Below, piece after piece: positions 8,679 through 21,735 of a stretch of 64,000 nt of DNA; the stretch's first letter is position 1, and each line of letters starts with the position of its first letter. The DNA lies in NCBI RefSeq assembly GCF_000176855.2, contig NC_015138.1, forward strand, positions 2,046,001-2,110,000. Reading direction: 5' to 3'. The notes below the pieces were generated by a model. That model made no database searches, was not told the origin of the DNA, and saw only the letters and a program-made list of their open reading frames with translations. The stretch comes from Paracidovorax avenae ATCC 19860. GTDB taxonomy: Bacteria > Pseudomonadota > Gammaproteobacteria > Burkholderiales > Burkholderiaceae_C. The translations under genes and the position numbers were made by a program.

Positions 8679-9284
8679 GTGGCATTGCAGCAGATCGTCG
8701 AACAAACCGTCGCGGGCCTGGGTTACGACCTGGTGGAGATCGAACGCTCCGCCGGCGGACTGCTGCGCATAACCATCGATCTGCCCTGGCAGCCGCCCGT
8801 GGAAGGCGCTGCCTCCGATGCCGCTCCTGCCGGCCCCGAGGCGTTCGTGACGGTCGAGGATTGCGAGAAGGTCACGCGCCAGCTGCAGTTCGCGCTGGAG
8901 GTCGATGGCGTGGACTACAAGCGCCTGGAGGTTTCCTCGCCGGGCATCGACCGCCCGCTGCGCCATGAACAGGATTTCCAGCGCTTTGCCGGCGAGGTGG
9001 TCGACATCACGCTCAAGGCTCCCATCGGCGATGCCGCCGCCGGCCAGGTCAACGCCAACCGCAAGAAATTCCGCGGCACGCTCGAGCGTACCGAGGCCGG
9101 AGGCTGGCAGATCGTCTGGAGCGACGAGCCTCCGCCGAAGCCGGGCCAGAAGGTCAGCAAGAAGCGGGTGCCCCCGCCGCTGCAGGCCCTGGGCTTCACG
9201 CTCGACGAGCTGCGCGACGCCCGGCTGGCGCCTATCGTGGATTTCAAGGGGCGCGGGCCGAAAGGCGGGCCGGCCCCGGACTGA
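8679..9284 (+). CDS. rimP: ribosome maturation factor RimP
   Basis: RimP assists late assembly of the 30S ribosomal subunit. The start is taken as GTG at 8679, giving 201 residues: the sequence ALQQIVEQTVAGLGYDLVEI is the normal N-terminus, and everything further upstream is leader. Visible blocks are VTVEDCEKVTRQLQFALE and LEVSSPGIDRPL, the hallmark of the family, then the C-terminal SH3-like domain. An unusual insertion of about 20 residues (EGAASDAAPAGPEAF region, about 43-60) and a proline/lysine segment near 150 make it longer than the 150 residues of Escherichia coli RimP, as in other Comamonadaceae. First gene of the operon with nusA and infB. Confidence 0.95.
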   Translation: MALQQIVEQTVAGLGYDLVEIERSAGGLLRITIDLPWQPPVEGAASDAAPAGPEAFVTVEDCEKVTRQLQFALEVDGVDYKRLEVSSPGIDRPLRHEQDFQRFAGEVVDITLKAPIGDAAAGQVNANRKKFRGTLERTEAGGWQIVWSDEPPPKPGQKVSKKRVPPPLQALGFTLDELRDARLAPIVDFKGRGPKGGPAPD

Positions 9285-9365
9285 ATCGGGCCGCAGCGGA
9301 TTCGAAGCAAGGGCCGCCGCGCAGGGCGCGGGCCTTCAAGGGATTGAAAAATAGGAGAGTCGTCG

Positions 9366-10850
9366 ATGAATCGCGAACTGTTGATGTTGGTTGAAGCCAT
9401 TTCGCGCGAGAAGAACGTGGAGCGCGACGTGGTGTTCGGCGCCGTGGAACTGGCGCTGGCCCAGGCCACCAAGAAGCTCTACCCGGGCGAGGTGGACATC
9501 CGCGTGGCGATCGACCGCGACAGCGGCAACTACGAGACTTTCCGCCGCTGGCTCGTCGTGCCCGACGACGCCGGCCTGCAGAACCCGGACGCCGAGGAAC
9601 TGTTGATGGATGCGCAGGAGCGCATCGCCGACATCGAGGTCGGCGAATACATCGAGGAAGGCATCGAGTCCGTGCCCATCGGCCGCATCGGCGCCATGGC
9701 CGCCAAGCAGGTCATCCTGCAGAAGATCCGCGACGCCGAGCGCGAGATGCTGCTGAACGACTTCATGTCGCGCGGCGAGAAGATCTTCACCGGCACCGTC
9801 AAGCGCATGGACAAGGGCGACATCATCGTCGAGTCCGGCCGTGTCGAAGGCCGCCTGCGCCGCAGTGAGATGATCCCCAAGGAAAACCTGCGCAACGGCG
9901 ACCGCGTGCGGGCGATGATCATGGAGGTGGACCTCACGCTGCGCGGCGCGCCCATCATCCTCTCGCGCTCCGCGCCCGAGTTCATGATCGAGCTGTTCCG
10001 CAACGAGGTACCCGAGATCGAGCAGGGCCTGCTGGAGATCAAGAGCTGCGCCCGCGACCCCGGCAGCCGTGCCAAGATCGCCGTGCTGTCGCATGACAAG
10101 CGCGTCGATCCCATCGGCACCTGCGTCGGCGTGCGTGGCACGCGCGTCAATGCCGTGACCAACGAACTGGCCGGCGAGCGCGTGGACATCGTGCTGTGGT
10201 CCGAGGATCCGGCGCAGTTCGTGATCGGCGCGCTGGCGCCGGCCAACGTGTCCTCCATCGTGGTCGATGAGGAAAAGCATGCCATGGACGTGGTGGTGGA
10301 CGAGGAGAACCTCGCGATCGCCATCGGCCGCGGCGGCCAGAACGTGCGCCTCGCTTCCGACCTGACGGGCTGGAAGATCAACATCATGGACGCGGCCGAG
10401 TCCGCCCAGAAGCAGGCCAACGAGACCGATGCGTCCCGCCGCCTGTTCATGGAAAAGCTCGACGTGGACGAGGAAATCGCCAACATCCTCATCGAGGAAG
10501 GCTTCGCCAGCCTCGAGGAAGTGGCCTACGTGCCGCTGCAGGAGATGCTCGAGATCGAGAGCTTCGACGAGGACACGGTGAACGAACTGCGCGCCCGCGC
10601 CAAGGACGCCCTCCTCACCATGGAGATCGCCCGCGAGGAAAGCGTGGAAGGTGTCTCGCAGAACCTGCGGGACCTGGACGGGATGACGTCCGAGCTCATC
10701 GGCAAGCTGGCCGAGGGCGGCGTCCACACCCGTGATGATCTGGCCGACCTGGCCATCGACGAACTGACCGCCCTGACCGGCCAGTCTGAGGAAGAAGCCA
10801 AGGCCTTGATCATGAAGGCGCGCGAACACTGGTTCGCGGGGCAAGAGTAA
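9366..10850 (+). CDS. nusA: transcription termination/antitermination factor NusA
   Basis: NusA binds RNA polymerase and nascent RNA to modulate pausing, termination and antitermination. The 494-residue product matches the usual length. In order: the N-terminal polymerase-binding domain ([18 protein letters not shown], then [13 protein letters not shown]), an S1 domain ([14 protein letters not shown] at about 140-155), two KH domains ([18 protein letters not shown] near 240 and [20 protein letters not shown] spread over about 315-335) and two C-terminal acidic helix-hairpin-helix repeats. ATAGGAGAGT just before the ATG is a strong ribosome binding site. The gene follows rimP by 81 bases and precedes infB by 25. 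Confidence 0.98.
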   Translation: MNRELLMLVEAISREKNVERDVVFGAVELALAQATKKLYPGEVDIRVAIDRDSGNYETFRRWLVVPDDAGLQNPDAEELLMDAQERIADIEVGEYIEEGIESVPIGRIGAMAAKQVILQKIRDAEREMLLNDFMSRGEKIFTGTVKRMDKGDIIVESGRVEGRLRRSEMIPKENLRNGDRVRAMIMEVDLTLRGAPIILSRSAPEFMIELFRNEVPEIEQGLLEIKSCARDPGSRAKIAVLSHDKRVDPIGTCVGVRGTRVNAVTNELAGERVDIVLWSEDPAQFVIGALAPANVSSIVVDEEKHAMDVVVDEENLAIAIGRGGQNVRLASDLTGWKINIMDAAESAQKQANETDASRRLFMEKLDVDEEIANILIEEGFASLEEVAYVPLQEMLEIESFDEDTVNELRARAKDALLTMEIAREESVEGVSQNLRDLDGMTSELIGKLAEGGVHTRDDLADLAIDELTALTGQSEEEAKALIMKAREHWFAGQE

Positions 10851-10875
10851 GGGTCAGGGGAGGTACGAACCGAAT

Positions 10876-13716
<2,841 letters not shown>

Positions 13717-13719
13717 TGC

Positions 13720-13824
13720 ACCCCCTGAGTCGCTTCGCGCCTTCCCCCTCCAGGGGGACGACGCCGGTGGCCTGGCAAAGCCAGTTCCACGGCGTCCGCT
13801 GGCATGGCCTGCTCCGCGGCCCTT
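13720..13824. repeat. dispersed Comamonadaceae-type palindromic repeat, copy A
   Basis: The infB-rbfA gap begins with ACCCCCTGAGTCGCTTCGCG, then CCTTCCCCCT and AGGGGGACG, and later GCGGCCCTT. The same order of blocks occurs at 27878-27985 behind guaB. CCCCCT and AGGGGG can pair as a hairpin. It adds about 150 bases to a gap inside an operon where other bacteria have very little sequence. No protein is encoded. Confidence 0.6.
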
Positions 13825-13883
13825 CGAGGGTTGAGGGCAGGGTGCTGGCGAGGTGCGGTGATCCTGCGGAGTTCTGAGACCCT

Positions 13884-14261
13884 ATGGCAGCCAAGAAATC
13901 CTCCACGCCCAACCGCGGCTTCAAGGTCGCGGACCAGATCCAGCGCGACCTGACCGAGCTGATCCGCGAGTTGAAGGACCCGCGCATCGGAATGTGCACG
14001 CTGCAGGCGGTGGAAGTGACGCCCGACTACGCGCACGCGAAGGTGTTCTTCAGCGTGCTCGTGGGCGACGCCGATGCGACGCAGGACGCGCTGAACCAGG
14101 CCGCGGGGTTCCTCCGCAACGGCCTCTTCAAGCGCCTGCACATCCACACCGTGCCGACGCTGCACTTCATGTTCGACCGCACCACCGAGCGCGCGTCGGA
14201 CATGAACGCGCTGATCGCGCGCGCCGTGGCTTCCCGTTCCAAAGACGACGACGAAGCATGA
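13884..14261 (+). CDS. rbfA: 30S ribosome-binding factor RbfA
   Basis: RbfA acts with the 16S rRNA 5' helix during cold-sensitive maturation of the 30S subunit. The 125-residue protein shows the family start [20 protein letters not shown] (with a lysine-rich tail before it), the strand [16 protein letters not shown] and the ending blocks [19 protein letters not shown], which form the KH-like fold. The ATG at 13884 is the first codon after the dispersed repeat. Its last codon overlaps the start of truB by ATGA, so the two are translationally coupled. Confidence 0.97.
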   Translation: MAAKKSSTPNRGFKVADQIQRDLTELIRELKDPRIGMCTLQAVEVTPDYAHAKVFFSVLVGDADATQDALNQAAGFLRNGLFKRLHIHTVPTLHFMFDRTTERASDMNALIARAVASRSKDDDEA

Positions 14262-15256
14262 CCGCACGCGCTCCCCGCATCCGGGTGCAGCGGCGCCCGG
14301 TGCACGGAGTGCTGCTGCTCGACAAGCCCCTGGGCCTTTCCAGCAACGACGCGTTGCAGAAGGCCAAGTGGCTGCTGCGCGCTGAAAAAGCCGGCCATAC
14401 GGGCACGCTCGATCCGCTCGCCAGCGGCGTGCTGCCGCTGTGCTTCGGCGCGGCCACCAAGTTCAGCCAGCTGCAGCTCGACGCGCCCAAGACTTACGAG
14501 GCCGTGGCCTTGCTCGGCGTGACCACCACCACAGGCGATGCGGAAGGCGATGTGGTGGATCACCGCGAGGTAGATGCCTCGCAGCTCACCCCTGCGCGCC
14601 TGGCCGAGGTGCAGCGGCAGTTCACCGGCCCCATCCGCCAGGTGCCGCCGATGCACAGCGCCCTCAAGAAGGACGGCAAGGCTCTCTACGAATACGCCCG
14701 CGCGGGCATCGCCGTCGAGCGCAAGGCGCGCGACGTGGTCATCCATGCGCTCAAGCTGTCGCTGGTCGAGGACCAGGGCGGCGCGCCCGCCGTGCGCATG
14801 GTCGTGACCTGCAGCAAGGGCACCTACATCCGTACGCTGGGCGAGGACGTCGGCGCCGCACTGGGTTGCGGCGCGCACCTCGTCTTCCTGCGCCGCATCG
14901 ACACGGGCGGGCTGGGCGTGGAGCGCTGCGTCACGCTCGCCGCGCTCGAGGCGATGGACGAGGCCGCGCGGATGGCCTGTGTCCAGCCGGTGGAGACGCT
15001 GCTCGCAGGGCATGCGGCTGTCACGCTGGACCATGACAATACGGCGCGATTCCTCTCCGGCGTGCGCCGCCGCGGGCCCTGGCCCGATGCGCCCGCCGTG
15101 GCGGTGTTCGGCGACGAACCCCGTGCCCTGCTGGGCGTCGGCCGCGTGGCGGCCGGCGAACTCATCCCCGAGCGCCTCCTGAGCCCCCAGGAGATCGCAC
15201 AGATTCTGGAAAGCACGCCGCGGGCAGAGCGCGGCACATTGGAACCCACTCTATGA
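14258..15256 (+). CDS. truB: tRNA pseudouridine-55 synthase TruB
   Basis: TruB isomerises U55 of the T-loop of tRNAs to pseudouridine. The 332-residue product has the N-terminal [17 protein letters not shown], the catalytic [17 protein letters not shown] with Asp52 as nucleophile, the [13 protein letters not shown] strand and the [15 protein letters not shown] loop, followed by the C-terminal [14 protein letters not shown] block and a PUA-like tail. The ATG at 14258 overlaps the stop of rbfA; the end overlaps typA in the same way (ATGA at 15253-15256). This gives a tightly packed rbfA-truB-typA run at the end of the operon. Confidence 0.98.
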   Translation: MTARAPRIRVQRRPVHGVLLLDKPLGLSSNDALQKAKWLLRAEKAGHTGTLDPLASGVLPLCFGAATKFSQLQLDAPKTYEAVALLGVTTTTGDAEGDVVDHREVDASQLTPARLAEVQRQFTGPIRQVPPMHSALKKDGKALYEYARAGIAVERKARDVVIHALKLSLVEDQGGAPAVRMVVTCSKGTYIRTLGEDVGAALGCGAHLVFLRRIDTGGLGVERCVTLAALEAMDEAARMACVQPVETLLAGHAAVTLDHDNTARFLSGVRRRGPWPDAPAVAVFGDEPRALLGVGRVAAGELIPERLLSPQEIAQILESTPRAERGTLEPTL

Positions 15257-17079
15257 GCAAACAAATCCGCAACATCGCCATCATCGCGCACGTTGACCAT
15301 GGCAAGACCACCATGGTGGACCAGCTGCTGCGCCAGTCCGGAACCTTCGCCGACCACGAGAAGGTTGTCGATACCGTGATGGACAACAACGCGATCGAAA
15401 AGGAACGCGGCATCACCATCCTGGCCAAGAACTGCGCCGTGAGCTGGGAAGGCACGCACATCAACATCGTGGACACCCCGGGCCACGCGGACTTCGGCGG
15501 CGAAGTGGAGCGTGCCCTGTCGATGGTGGACAGCGTGGTGCTGCTGATCGACGCGCAGGAAGGCCCCATGCCCCAGACGCGCTTCGTGACGAAGAAGGCC
15601 CTGGCCCTCGGCCTGCGCCCCATCCTGGTGGTGAACAAGGTGGACAAGCCGGGCGCCAACCCCGACAAGGTCGTGAACGCCGCGTTCGACCTGTTCGACA
15701 AGCTGGGTGCTACCGACGAGCAGCTCGACTTCCCCGTGGTGTACGCCTCGGGCATCAACGGCTGGTCGTCGCTGGAAGAAGGCGCTCCGGGCGAGCAGTG
15801 GGGCCCCGACATGTCGGCCCTGTTCAACACCATCCTGAAGCACGTGCCCCCGAACTCGGGCGACCCGGCTGCCCCGCTGCAGCTGCAGATCTCGGCGCTC
15901 GACTTCTCCACCTTCGTGGGCCGCATCGGCGTGGGCCGCATCAGCCAGGGCACGCTCAAGCCCGGCCAGGACGTGCTGGTCATGGAAGGCCCCGACGGCA
16001 AGAGCGTCAAGGGCCGCGTGAACCAGGTGCTGACCTTCCAGGGCCTGGACCGCATGCAGACCCCGCTGGCCGGCCCCGGCGACATCGTGCTGATCAACGG
16101 CATCGAGGACATCGGCATCGGCGTGACCGTGACCGACCCGGCCAACCCCGCGCCGCTGCCCATGCTGAAGGTGGACGAGCCCACGCTGACCATGAACTTC
16201 TGCGTGAATACCTCGCCGCTGGCGGGCCGCGAAGGCAAGTTCGTGACGAGCCGCCAGCTCTGGGACCGCCTGCAGAAGGAACTGCAGCACAACGTGGCCC
16301 TGCGCGTGAAGGAAACCGACGAGGAAGGCATCTTCGAAGTGATGGGCCGGGGCGAACTGCACCTGACCATCCTGCTGGAGAACATGCGCCGCGAAGGCTA
16401 CGAACTGGCCGTCTCCAAGCCGCGCGTGGTGTTCAAGGACATCGACGGCGTGAAGCACGAGCCGATCGAGCTGGTGACGGCCGACATCGAGGAAGGCCAC
16501 CAGGGCGGCGTGATGCAGGCCCTCGGCGAGCGCAAGGGCGAGCTGGTCAACATGGAATCCGACGGCCGCGGCCGCGTGCGCCTGGAATACCGCATCCCGG
16601 CGCGGGGCCTGATCGGCTTCACCAACGAATTCCTGAACCTGACGCGCGGCTCGGGCCTGATCTCCAACATCTTCGACAGCTACGAGCCGCACAAGGGCGA
16701 CATCGGCGGCCGCAAGAACGGCGTGCTGATCTCCATGGACGACGGTGAAATCTTCACCTACGCCCTGGGCAAGCTCGACGACCGCGGCCGCATGTTCGTG
16801 AAGGCGAACGATCCGGTGTACGAAGGCATGATCGTCGGCATCCACAGCCGCGACAACGACCTCGTCGTGAACGCCACGCGCACCAAGCAACTGACCAACT
16901 TCCGCGTCTCCGGCAAGGAAGACGCGATCAAGATCACGCCCCCGATCGACCTGACGCTGGAATACGGCGTGGAGTTCATCGAGGACGACGAGCTGGTCGA
17001 AATCACGCCCAAGAGCATCCGCCTGCGCAAGCGCCACCTGACGGAAAACGAGCGCAAGCGCGCTGCCCGCGGCATGTGA
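15253..17079 (+). CDS. typA: ribosome-associated GTPase TypA/BipA
   Basis: TypA (BipA) is an EF-G-like GTPase that binds the 70S ribosome and matters for 50S assembly and growth under stress. The 608-residue protein has the G domain (IAHVDHGKTTMVDQLL, ERGITILAKN, DTPGHADF, NKVDKPGA), the beta-barrel domain II, two EF-G-like domains (EEGIFEVMGRGELHLTIL, RVRLEYRIPARGLIGF) and the unique C-terminal domain ending SIRLRKRHLTENERKRA. Length is normal for the family. It is the last gene before the terminator at 17121. Confidence 0.98.
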   Translation: MSKQIRNIAIIAHVDHGKTTMVDQLLRQSGTFADHEKVVDTVMDNNAIEKERGITILAKNCAVSWEGTHINIVDTPGHADFGGEVERALSMVDSVVLLIDAQEGPMPQTRFVTKKALALGLRPILVVNKVDKPGANPDKVVNAAFDLFDKLGATDEQLDFPVVYASGINGWSSLEEGAPGEQWGPDMSALFNTILKHVPPNSGDPAAPLQLQISALDFSTFVGRIGVGRISQGTLKPGQDVLVMEGPDGKSVKGRVNQVLTFQGLDRMQTPLAGPGDIVLINGIEDIGIGVTVTDPANPAPLPMLKVDEPTLTMNFCVNTSPLAGREGKFVTSRQLWDRLQKELQHNVALRVKETDEEGIFEVMGRGELHLTILLENMRREGYELAVSKPRVVFKDIDGVKHEPIELVTADIEEGHQGGVMQALGERKGELVNMESDGRGRVRLEYRIPARGLIGFTNEFLNLTRGSGLISNIFDSYEPHKGDIGGRKNGVLISMDDGEIFTYALGKLDDRGRMFVKANDPVYEGMIVGIHSRDNDLVVNATRTKQLTNFRVSGKEDAIKITPPIDLTLEYGVEFIEDDELVEITPKSIRLRKRHLTENERKRAARGM

Positions 17080-17120
17080 CCGGGGCCCCGGCCGGGGCCT
17101 TGGCTTCCCGCATGGAACGA

Positions 17121-17142
17121 CGCGCCCCGAGGGGCGCGTTTT
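17121..17142 (+). terminator. intrinsic terminator of the rimP-typA operon
   Basis: CGCGCCC at 17121-17127 pairs with GGGCGCG at 17132-17138 around a CGAG tetraloop and is followed by TTTT. It lies 42 bases after typA and is oriented to end that operon. The opposite strand has no matching T-run, so it probably does not serve the convergent gene at 17196. Confidence 0.75.
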
Positions 17143-17195
17143 CATTGCAGGATCCGTTGGGAGCCCTGTGCCGCCGCTGCACAGAGGGCAGGGCC

Positions 17196-18788
17196 TCAGG
17201 GGCTTGCGGGTGGCGATGCCGGGCCGGCCAACGCCGGATCGGTGTTGTCGTCGCGGCGCACGTCCACGCGGGCGATGCGCCGTCCCTGCAGGGCCACCAC
17301 CTCGAAGCGCAGGCCGTGCAGCACCATGGCGCGGCCGGGCTCGGGCAGTTCCCCGAGAGTCTCCAGCAGCAGCCCGGCCAGCGTGCTGGCATCGTGCGCG
17401 CTGTGCGCGAGCCGCTCCACCCGCACCGTACGCGCGAGCGTGTGCAGGTCCACCAGTCCATCCGCCAGCCAGTGGTCCGGCCCCACGGGCTGCACCAGCA
17501 GGTCTTCCCCCGCATCGGGGAACTCGCCCGCGATGGCTTCCAGCACGTCCATCGGCGTGACGAGGCCGAGGATCGTGCCGTATTCATCGCTCACCAGCGC
17601 CAGGTGGTTGCGCGTGCGGCGCAGGTTCTCCATGAGGCGCAGGATGCTCACCGTTTCGGGCACGATCAGCGGCGGCTGCAGGCTGCGCTGGCGGTCGATG
17701 GTGCCGCGCTCGACGAGGTCGGCCATGAGGTCCTTGGCGCGGCCCACGCCGAGCACCGCGTCCAGTCCGCCCCGGTCGCAGACCGGGAACAGCCCGTGCG
17801 GCTGCGCCTGCAGCTGGCGGTAGAGCGACGGCTTGTCCTGGCTGATGTCGATCCAGTCCACATCCGCGCGCGGGGTCATGATGGAGAGCACGGAGCGCTC
17901 GGCCAGCGAGAGCACGCCCCGCACCATGCTGCGCTCCTCCTGGCGGAAGGCGCCCCTGAGCGCGGCTTCCGCGCTGGCGGCGGCAGAATTGCCTCCGGAT
18001 ACGCCCGCGTCCTGGCCGCCCAGCAGGCGCAGCACCGTGCGCGCCGTGCGCTCGCGCAGCGGCAGCCGCGCGGCATGGCGCGCGATATTGCGCAGCCGCC
18101 ACTGGTTGAAGAACTCGATGAGGATGGAAAAGCCGATCGCGGCGTACAGGTAGCCCTTGGGCAGGTGGAAGCCCATGCCCTCGGACACCAGGCTGAGCCC
18201 GATCATGAGCAGGAAGCTCAGGCACAGCACCACCACGGTGGGATGGCGGTTGACGAAGGCGGTGAGCGCGCGCGACGCCACCATCATGACGCCCATCGCG
18301 ATCACCACGGCGGCCATCATCACCGGCAGGTGCTGCACCATGCCCACGGCGGTGATGATCGAGTCGAGCGAGAACACCGCGTCCAGTGCCACGATCTGCA
18401 CCAGCACGACCCCGAAAGCCGCGTGCTCGCGGCGCTCCGGCCCGGTCGCATCCACGCCTTCCAGGCGCTCGTGCAATTCGGTCGTGGCCTTCCACAGCAG
18501 GAAGATGCCGCCGGCCAGCAGGATGATGTCCCGCCACGACAGCGACAGCCAGCCCCATTCGAGGACCGGCGTGGTGAGGCGCACCAGGTGCGCGATGGCG
18601 GCCAGCAGGCACAACCGCAGCACCAGCGCGAGGGACAGTCCGACCAGCCGGGCGCGGTCACGCTGCTCCGGCGGCAGCTTGTCGGCCAGGATGGCGATGA
18701 AGACGAGGTTGTCGATGCCGAGGACGATTTCCAGCACCACCAGCGTCGCCAGGCCCGCCCAGGCCGAGGGGTCGCTCAGCCATTCCAT
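17196..18788 (-). CDS. TerC-family membrane protein with CBS pair and CorC/HlyC domain
   Basis: This 530-residue protein is built like YoaE/YegH. An N-terminal TerC domain has about seven membrane helices (residues 1-240) with the signature ascribed to metal coordination: [15 protein letters not shown] and later [15 protein letters not shown]. Two CBS domains follow (about 300-430: [20 protein letters not shown], then [20 protein letters not shown] spans), and a CorC/HlyC accessory domain closes the protein. TerC proteins are implicated in manganese export and membrane-protein metalation; the CBS pair may sense a nucleotide. It is monocistronic and convergent with typA. Confidence 0.9.
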   Translation of the reverse strand: MEWLSDPSAWAGLATLVVLEIVLGIDNLVFIAILADKLPPEQRDRARLVGLSLALVLRLCLLAAIAHLVRLTTPVLEWGWLSLSWRDIILLAGGIFLLWKATTELHERLEGVDATGPERREHAAFGVVLVQIVALDAVFSLDSIITAVGMVQHLPVMMAAVVIAMGVMMVASRALTAFVNRHPTVVVLCLSFLLMIGLSLVSEGMGFHLPKGYLYAAIGFSILIEFFNQWRLRNIARHAARLPLRERTARTVLRLLGGQDAGVSGGNSAAASAEAALRGAFRQEERSMVRGVLSLAERSVLSIMTPRADVDWIDISQDKPSLYRQLQAQPHGLFPVCDRGGLDAVLGVGRAKDLMADLVERGTIDRQRSLQPPLIVPETVSILRLMENLRRTRNHLALVSDEYGTILGLVTPMDVLEAIAGEFPDAGEDLLVQPVGPDHWLADGLVDLHTLARTVRVERLAHSAHDASTLAGLLLETLGELPEPGRAMVLHGLRFEVVALQGRRIARVDVRRDDNTDPALAGPASPPASP

Positions 18789-19037
18789 GGCGGGTCTCCC
18801 TGCGGGCTGGTGCGCTGCGGCGCCTGGCCCGCAGCGAAGCGGCCCTCAGCGTGGGGCAGCATGCGGGGCGGCGTGGTGGAGGAGACAGGGGAGGGCCGCG
18901 GTGCCGCGGCGGGGTGGGGCATGCCGGAACATTCTAGGCAGCACTCCAGGCAGGTCCTGTAGGAGACCGGGCACACCGCGCGGCCTGCGGCACAATTTCC
19001 GGCACGTTCCAATACCGGATTCCAAGGAGACTATCGA

Positions 19038-20129
19038 ATGGATGCAACGCAACGCGACGTGCTGGCCGAGGTGCGCGGACAGGTGGGCTTCATCACGCTG
19101 AACCGCCCGCGCGCGCTCAACGCCCTGTCGCTGGGCATGGTGCGCGAACTCATGGAAGCGCTGCTGCGCTGGCAGTCGGACCCGACCGTGCTCGCCGTGG
19201 CGATCCGCGGCACGAACAAGGAGGGTGCCTTCGGTGCGTTCTGCGCGGGCGGGGACATCCGCTTCCTGCACCAGGCCGGCAGCACCGGCAACCCGCAGCT
19301 GGAAGACTTCTTCACCGAGGAATACGCCCTCAACCACCTGATCCACACCTTCGGCAAGCCCTACATCGCCTTCATGGACGGCATCGTCATGGGCGGCGGC
19401 ATGGGCATCAGCCAGGGCGGCAGCCTGCGCATCGTGACGGAGCGCACCAAGATGGCGATGCCCGAGACGGCCATCGGCCTGTTCCCGGACGTGGGCGGCG
19501 GCTACTTCCTGTCGCGCTGCCCCGGCCGCACCGGCGAATGGCTGGCGCTGACGGGTGACACCATCGGCGCGGGCGATGCGGTCGCGCTGGGCCTGGCCGA
19601 TGGCTGCATGCCCGCAGAAGCCCAGCACGGCGTGTGGGACGGCCTGGCCACGCAGCGCTTTGACGATGGCGCCGCCATCGAACGCTGGGTGGCCACGCAT
19701 TTCGTCGCGACCACGCCCGCTGCCACGGCCGACCGCGCGCGCATCGACGCGGCCTTCGGCCAGGAGAGCGTACCGGCCATTGTCGCGGCGCTGGAGGCCG
19801 ACGGCAGCGACTGGGCCCGCACCACGGTGGCCACGCTGCGCAAGCGCTCGCCGCTGATGCTGCACGTGGTGCTGGAGCAGGTCCGGCGTGCCCGTGGGAT
19901 GGACCTGGCCGCCGACCTGCGCATGGAGCGCGACATGGTGCGGCACTGTTTCTACCTGCGGCCCGGCCAGAGCGAGACGGTGGAGGGCATCCGCGCGCTC
20001 GCGGTGGACAAGGACCATGCGCCCCGCTGGAACCCGGCGCGCATCGAGGACGTCATGCCCGCGATGTGGCAGCCCTTCTTCGACAGCCCCTGGCCCGCGC
20101 ATTCCCATCCGCTGGCCGCTCTGCGGTAG
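19038..20129 (+). CDS. enoyl-CoA hydratase/isomerase family, 3-hydroxyisobutyryl-CoA hydrolase-like
   Basis: This 363-residue crotonase-fold enzyme resembles 3-hydroxyisobutyryl-CoA hydrolase of valine catabolism. The oxyanion-hole blocks are FCAGGDIRFLH and MDGIVMGGGMGISQGG; AMPETAIGLFPDVGGGYFLS is the signature that separates the hydrolases from ordinary hydratases, and the C-terminal part ends with WNPARIEDV, another hydrolase hallmark. Length fits hydrolases (about 350) rather than hydratases (about 260). AAGGAG precedes the ATG. No other valine-pathway gene is adjacent, so assignment beyond the subfamily rests on these motifs only. Confidence 0.85.
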   Translation: MDATQRDVLAEVRGQVGFITLNRPRALNALSLGMVRELMEALLRWQSDPTVLAVAIRGTNKEGAFGAFCAGGDIRFLHQAGSTGNPQLEDFFTEEYALNHLIHTFGKPYIAFMDGIVMGGGMGISQGGSLRIVTERTKMAMPETAIGLFPDVGGGYFLSRCPGRTGEWLALTGDTIGAGDAVALGLADGCMPAEAQHGVWDGLATQRFDDGAAIERWVATHFVATTPAATADRARIDAAFGQESVPAIVAALEADGSDWARTTVATLRKRSPLMLHVVLEQVRRARGMDLAADLRMERDMVRHCFYLRPGQSETVEGIRALAVDKDHAPRWNPARIEDVMPAMWQPFFDSPWPAHSHPLAALR

Positions 20130-20130
20130 A

Positions 20131-21015
20131 TCACAGCTGCGGATGGACGGCCGTCGCGATGGCCAGCAGTGCATCGCGCGGCAGCGGCCCGCTCAGCGCG
20201 TAGCCGAAACCATCCTCCACCCAGTAGAAGCTGGGTACGGGGCCATCGCCTTCGTAGCGGAACGCGGTTTCCGCCGGAGCCGCAGGCAGCGCGCCGAGGT
20301 ACAGGGTGACGCGCTGCCCCGCGGCGTTCTGGTACATGAATTGTGCCCGCGCGCCGCTGGCGCCACCCGGACTGGCATCGCCCGGCAACAGGCGCCCGCC
20401 CACGAGTTCATAGCCCTGGGGCTGCAGGTCCGGAATGTGCAGCGGCCGGCCCAGGCGCCGGGAGAGCCATTGCACCAGATGTTCCTGTTGCGCCGCGCCC
20501 ACCTCCACCGGGTGGCGCTGCTCGGGCTGGTACACCGCATGGGCCGCGGCGGCCTGCAGCGCGAAACGCTGGGTGGGGGGCAGGGTCGAGGGTGCCGGGC
20601 TTGCCAGCGTGGCGGATGCCGGATCGGCGGGCCGGACCGTGCCGTGCAGCGTCCACCCCAGCCCGAAGGCAAGCACCAGGGACGCTGCAAGACCCGCCAT
20701 GCTCCAGGCCCGTGACGCCTGCAGGCGGCGGTTGCGGAAGTCCTGAGCCGCCTGGGCGAGCAGGGGCGGGACCGGTGCCTCTTCCCAGTGGGCATGCAGC
20801 CCGCGCAGCTGTTTGCGCTGGGCTTCCCAGGCCTGCACGCGTTCCCGGTTCGCAGGGTCGTCCTCCAACTGCCGGCGCAGAGCCTGTGCTTCCTCGTGCG
20901 GCAGCCGGCCGTCCACCAGCGCATGCAGGTGGTCGTCGTCCAGGCCGGTGGCCGGAGCGCCGGGTGGGGCGCCATGCGGAGTACCGCCGGGGTAAGGTGT
21001 GCGCGGGTCGATCAT
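20131..21015 (-). CDS. membrane-bound anti-sigma factor
   Basis: This 294-residue protein is encoded directly after the ECF sigma factor, with a 16-base gap, and has the anti-sigma layout. A cytoplasmic N-terminal segment (DDDHLHALVDGRLPHEEAQA, about 24-43) resembles the zinc-type anti-sigma domain but lacks the HxxxCxxC core, so it would be a non-zinc member. One transmembrane helix (MAGLAASLVLAFGLGW, about 106-121) follows, and then a periplasmic domain of about 165 residues that would sense the signal. It would hold the sigma factor inactive at the membrane. The signal is not apparent. Confidence 0.8.
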   Translation of the reverse strand: MIDPRTPYPGGTPHGAPPGAPATGLDDDHLHALVDGRLPHEEAQALRRQLEDDPANRERVQAWEAQRKQLRGLHAHWEEAPVPPLLAQAAQDFRNRRLQASRAWSMAGLAASLVLAFGLGWTLHGTVRPADPASATLASPAPSTLPPTQRFALQAAAAHAVYQPEQRHPVEVGAAQQEHLVQWLSRRLGRPLHIPDLQPQGYELVGGRLLPGDASPGGASGARAQFMYQNAAGQRVTLYLGALPAAPAETAFRYEGDGPVPSFYWVEDGFGYALSGPLPRDALLAIATAVHPQL

Positions 21016-21031
21016 GGCCTGCGGTCCATCG

Positions 21032-21577
21032 TCATTTCAGCCGCCGCAGCCGCGGTGCTGCAGGCGGCGAGGGCGGCCGCCGTGCCACGGTCTCCGGCGC
21101 CGCGCCGGGCGTGCGGGCATGCGGCTCCATCAGTTCGCGCAGCCGCTGCCGGGCACGCGAGAGGCGCGACATCACCGTGCCCACCGGCACGTCCAGCACC
21201 TTCGCGGCGGCGGCGTAATCCATGTCTTCCAGCGTCACCAGCAGCAGCACCGCGCGCTGGTCGGCGGGCAGGCGCTGCAGGCAGCGGTCCAGGTCCAGCG
21301 CGTCGTCCGTGCGCGCGGGCGGCGCCTGCAGGTGGTCCTGCACCGATTCCAGGTCGAGCGGCGGCTGGGCCGGCACCGCCCGCAACTGGTTCAGGTACAC
21401 GCGGTGCATGAGCGTGAACAGCCAGGCGCGCAGGTCGCTGCCCGGGCGCCACAGCAGCCATTTGCGGCAGGCGCGTTCGAGCGTGTCCTGCACCAGGTCG
21501 TCCGCCGCCCAGGCATTGCCCGTCAGCGCCCGCGCATAGCGCCGCAGGCCGGGCAGATGCGGAGCGATGTCGTCCAT
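21032..21577 (-). CDS. ECF-type RNA polymerase sigma factor
   Basis: This 181-residue sigma factor has only regions 2 and 4. Region 2 reads LPGLRRYARALTGN, then ADDLVQDTLERACRKW and DLRAWLFTLMHRVYLNQLR; region 4 has LPADQRAVLLLVTLEDMDYA with the helix-turn-helix VLDVPVGTVMSRLSRARQRL. The anti-sigma gene follows in the same operon and is the expected negative regulator. A small lipoprotein gene is upstream on the same strand and might belong to the regulon. Target promoters were not identified. Confidence 0.92.
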   Translation of the reverse strand: MDDIAPHLPGLRRYARALTGNAWAADDLVQDTLERACRKWLLWRPGSDLRAWLFTLMHRVYLNQLRAVPAQPPLDLESVQDHLQAPPARTDDALDLDRCLQRLPADQRAVLLLVTLEDMDYAAAAKVLDVPVGTVMSRLSRARQRLRELMEPHARTPGAAPETVARRPPSPPAAPRLRRLK

Positions 21578-21630
21578 GCGGCGGTTACTTGGGGGGAGTC
21601 ACGGCACGTCGACTACGTTCATGCCGTCGT

Positions 21631-21735
21631 ATACGGGTTCGCCATCCCAGCGAGAGCAAGGCGCGCAGCCGCAGACAGTGCTGTAGCACGGCAAGGCGAA
21701 GCAACGCAGTTCTCGCTGGGATGGCGAATCCGTAT
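21631..21735. repeat. inverted-repeat element between sigma factor and lipoprotein genes
   Basis: ATACGGGTTCGCCATCCCAG with CGAGA at 21631-21655 is mirrored at 21711-21735; the 25-base arms differ at one position. The 55-base interior contains smaller self-complementary pieces. The second arm touches the stop codon of the lipoprotein gene. It looks like a REP-type or miniature mobile repeat that can also act as a terminator hairpin. No T-run follows the arms. Confidence 0.65.
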
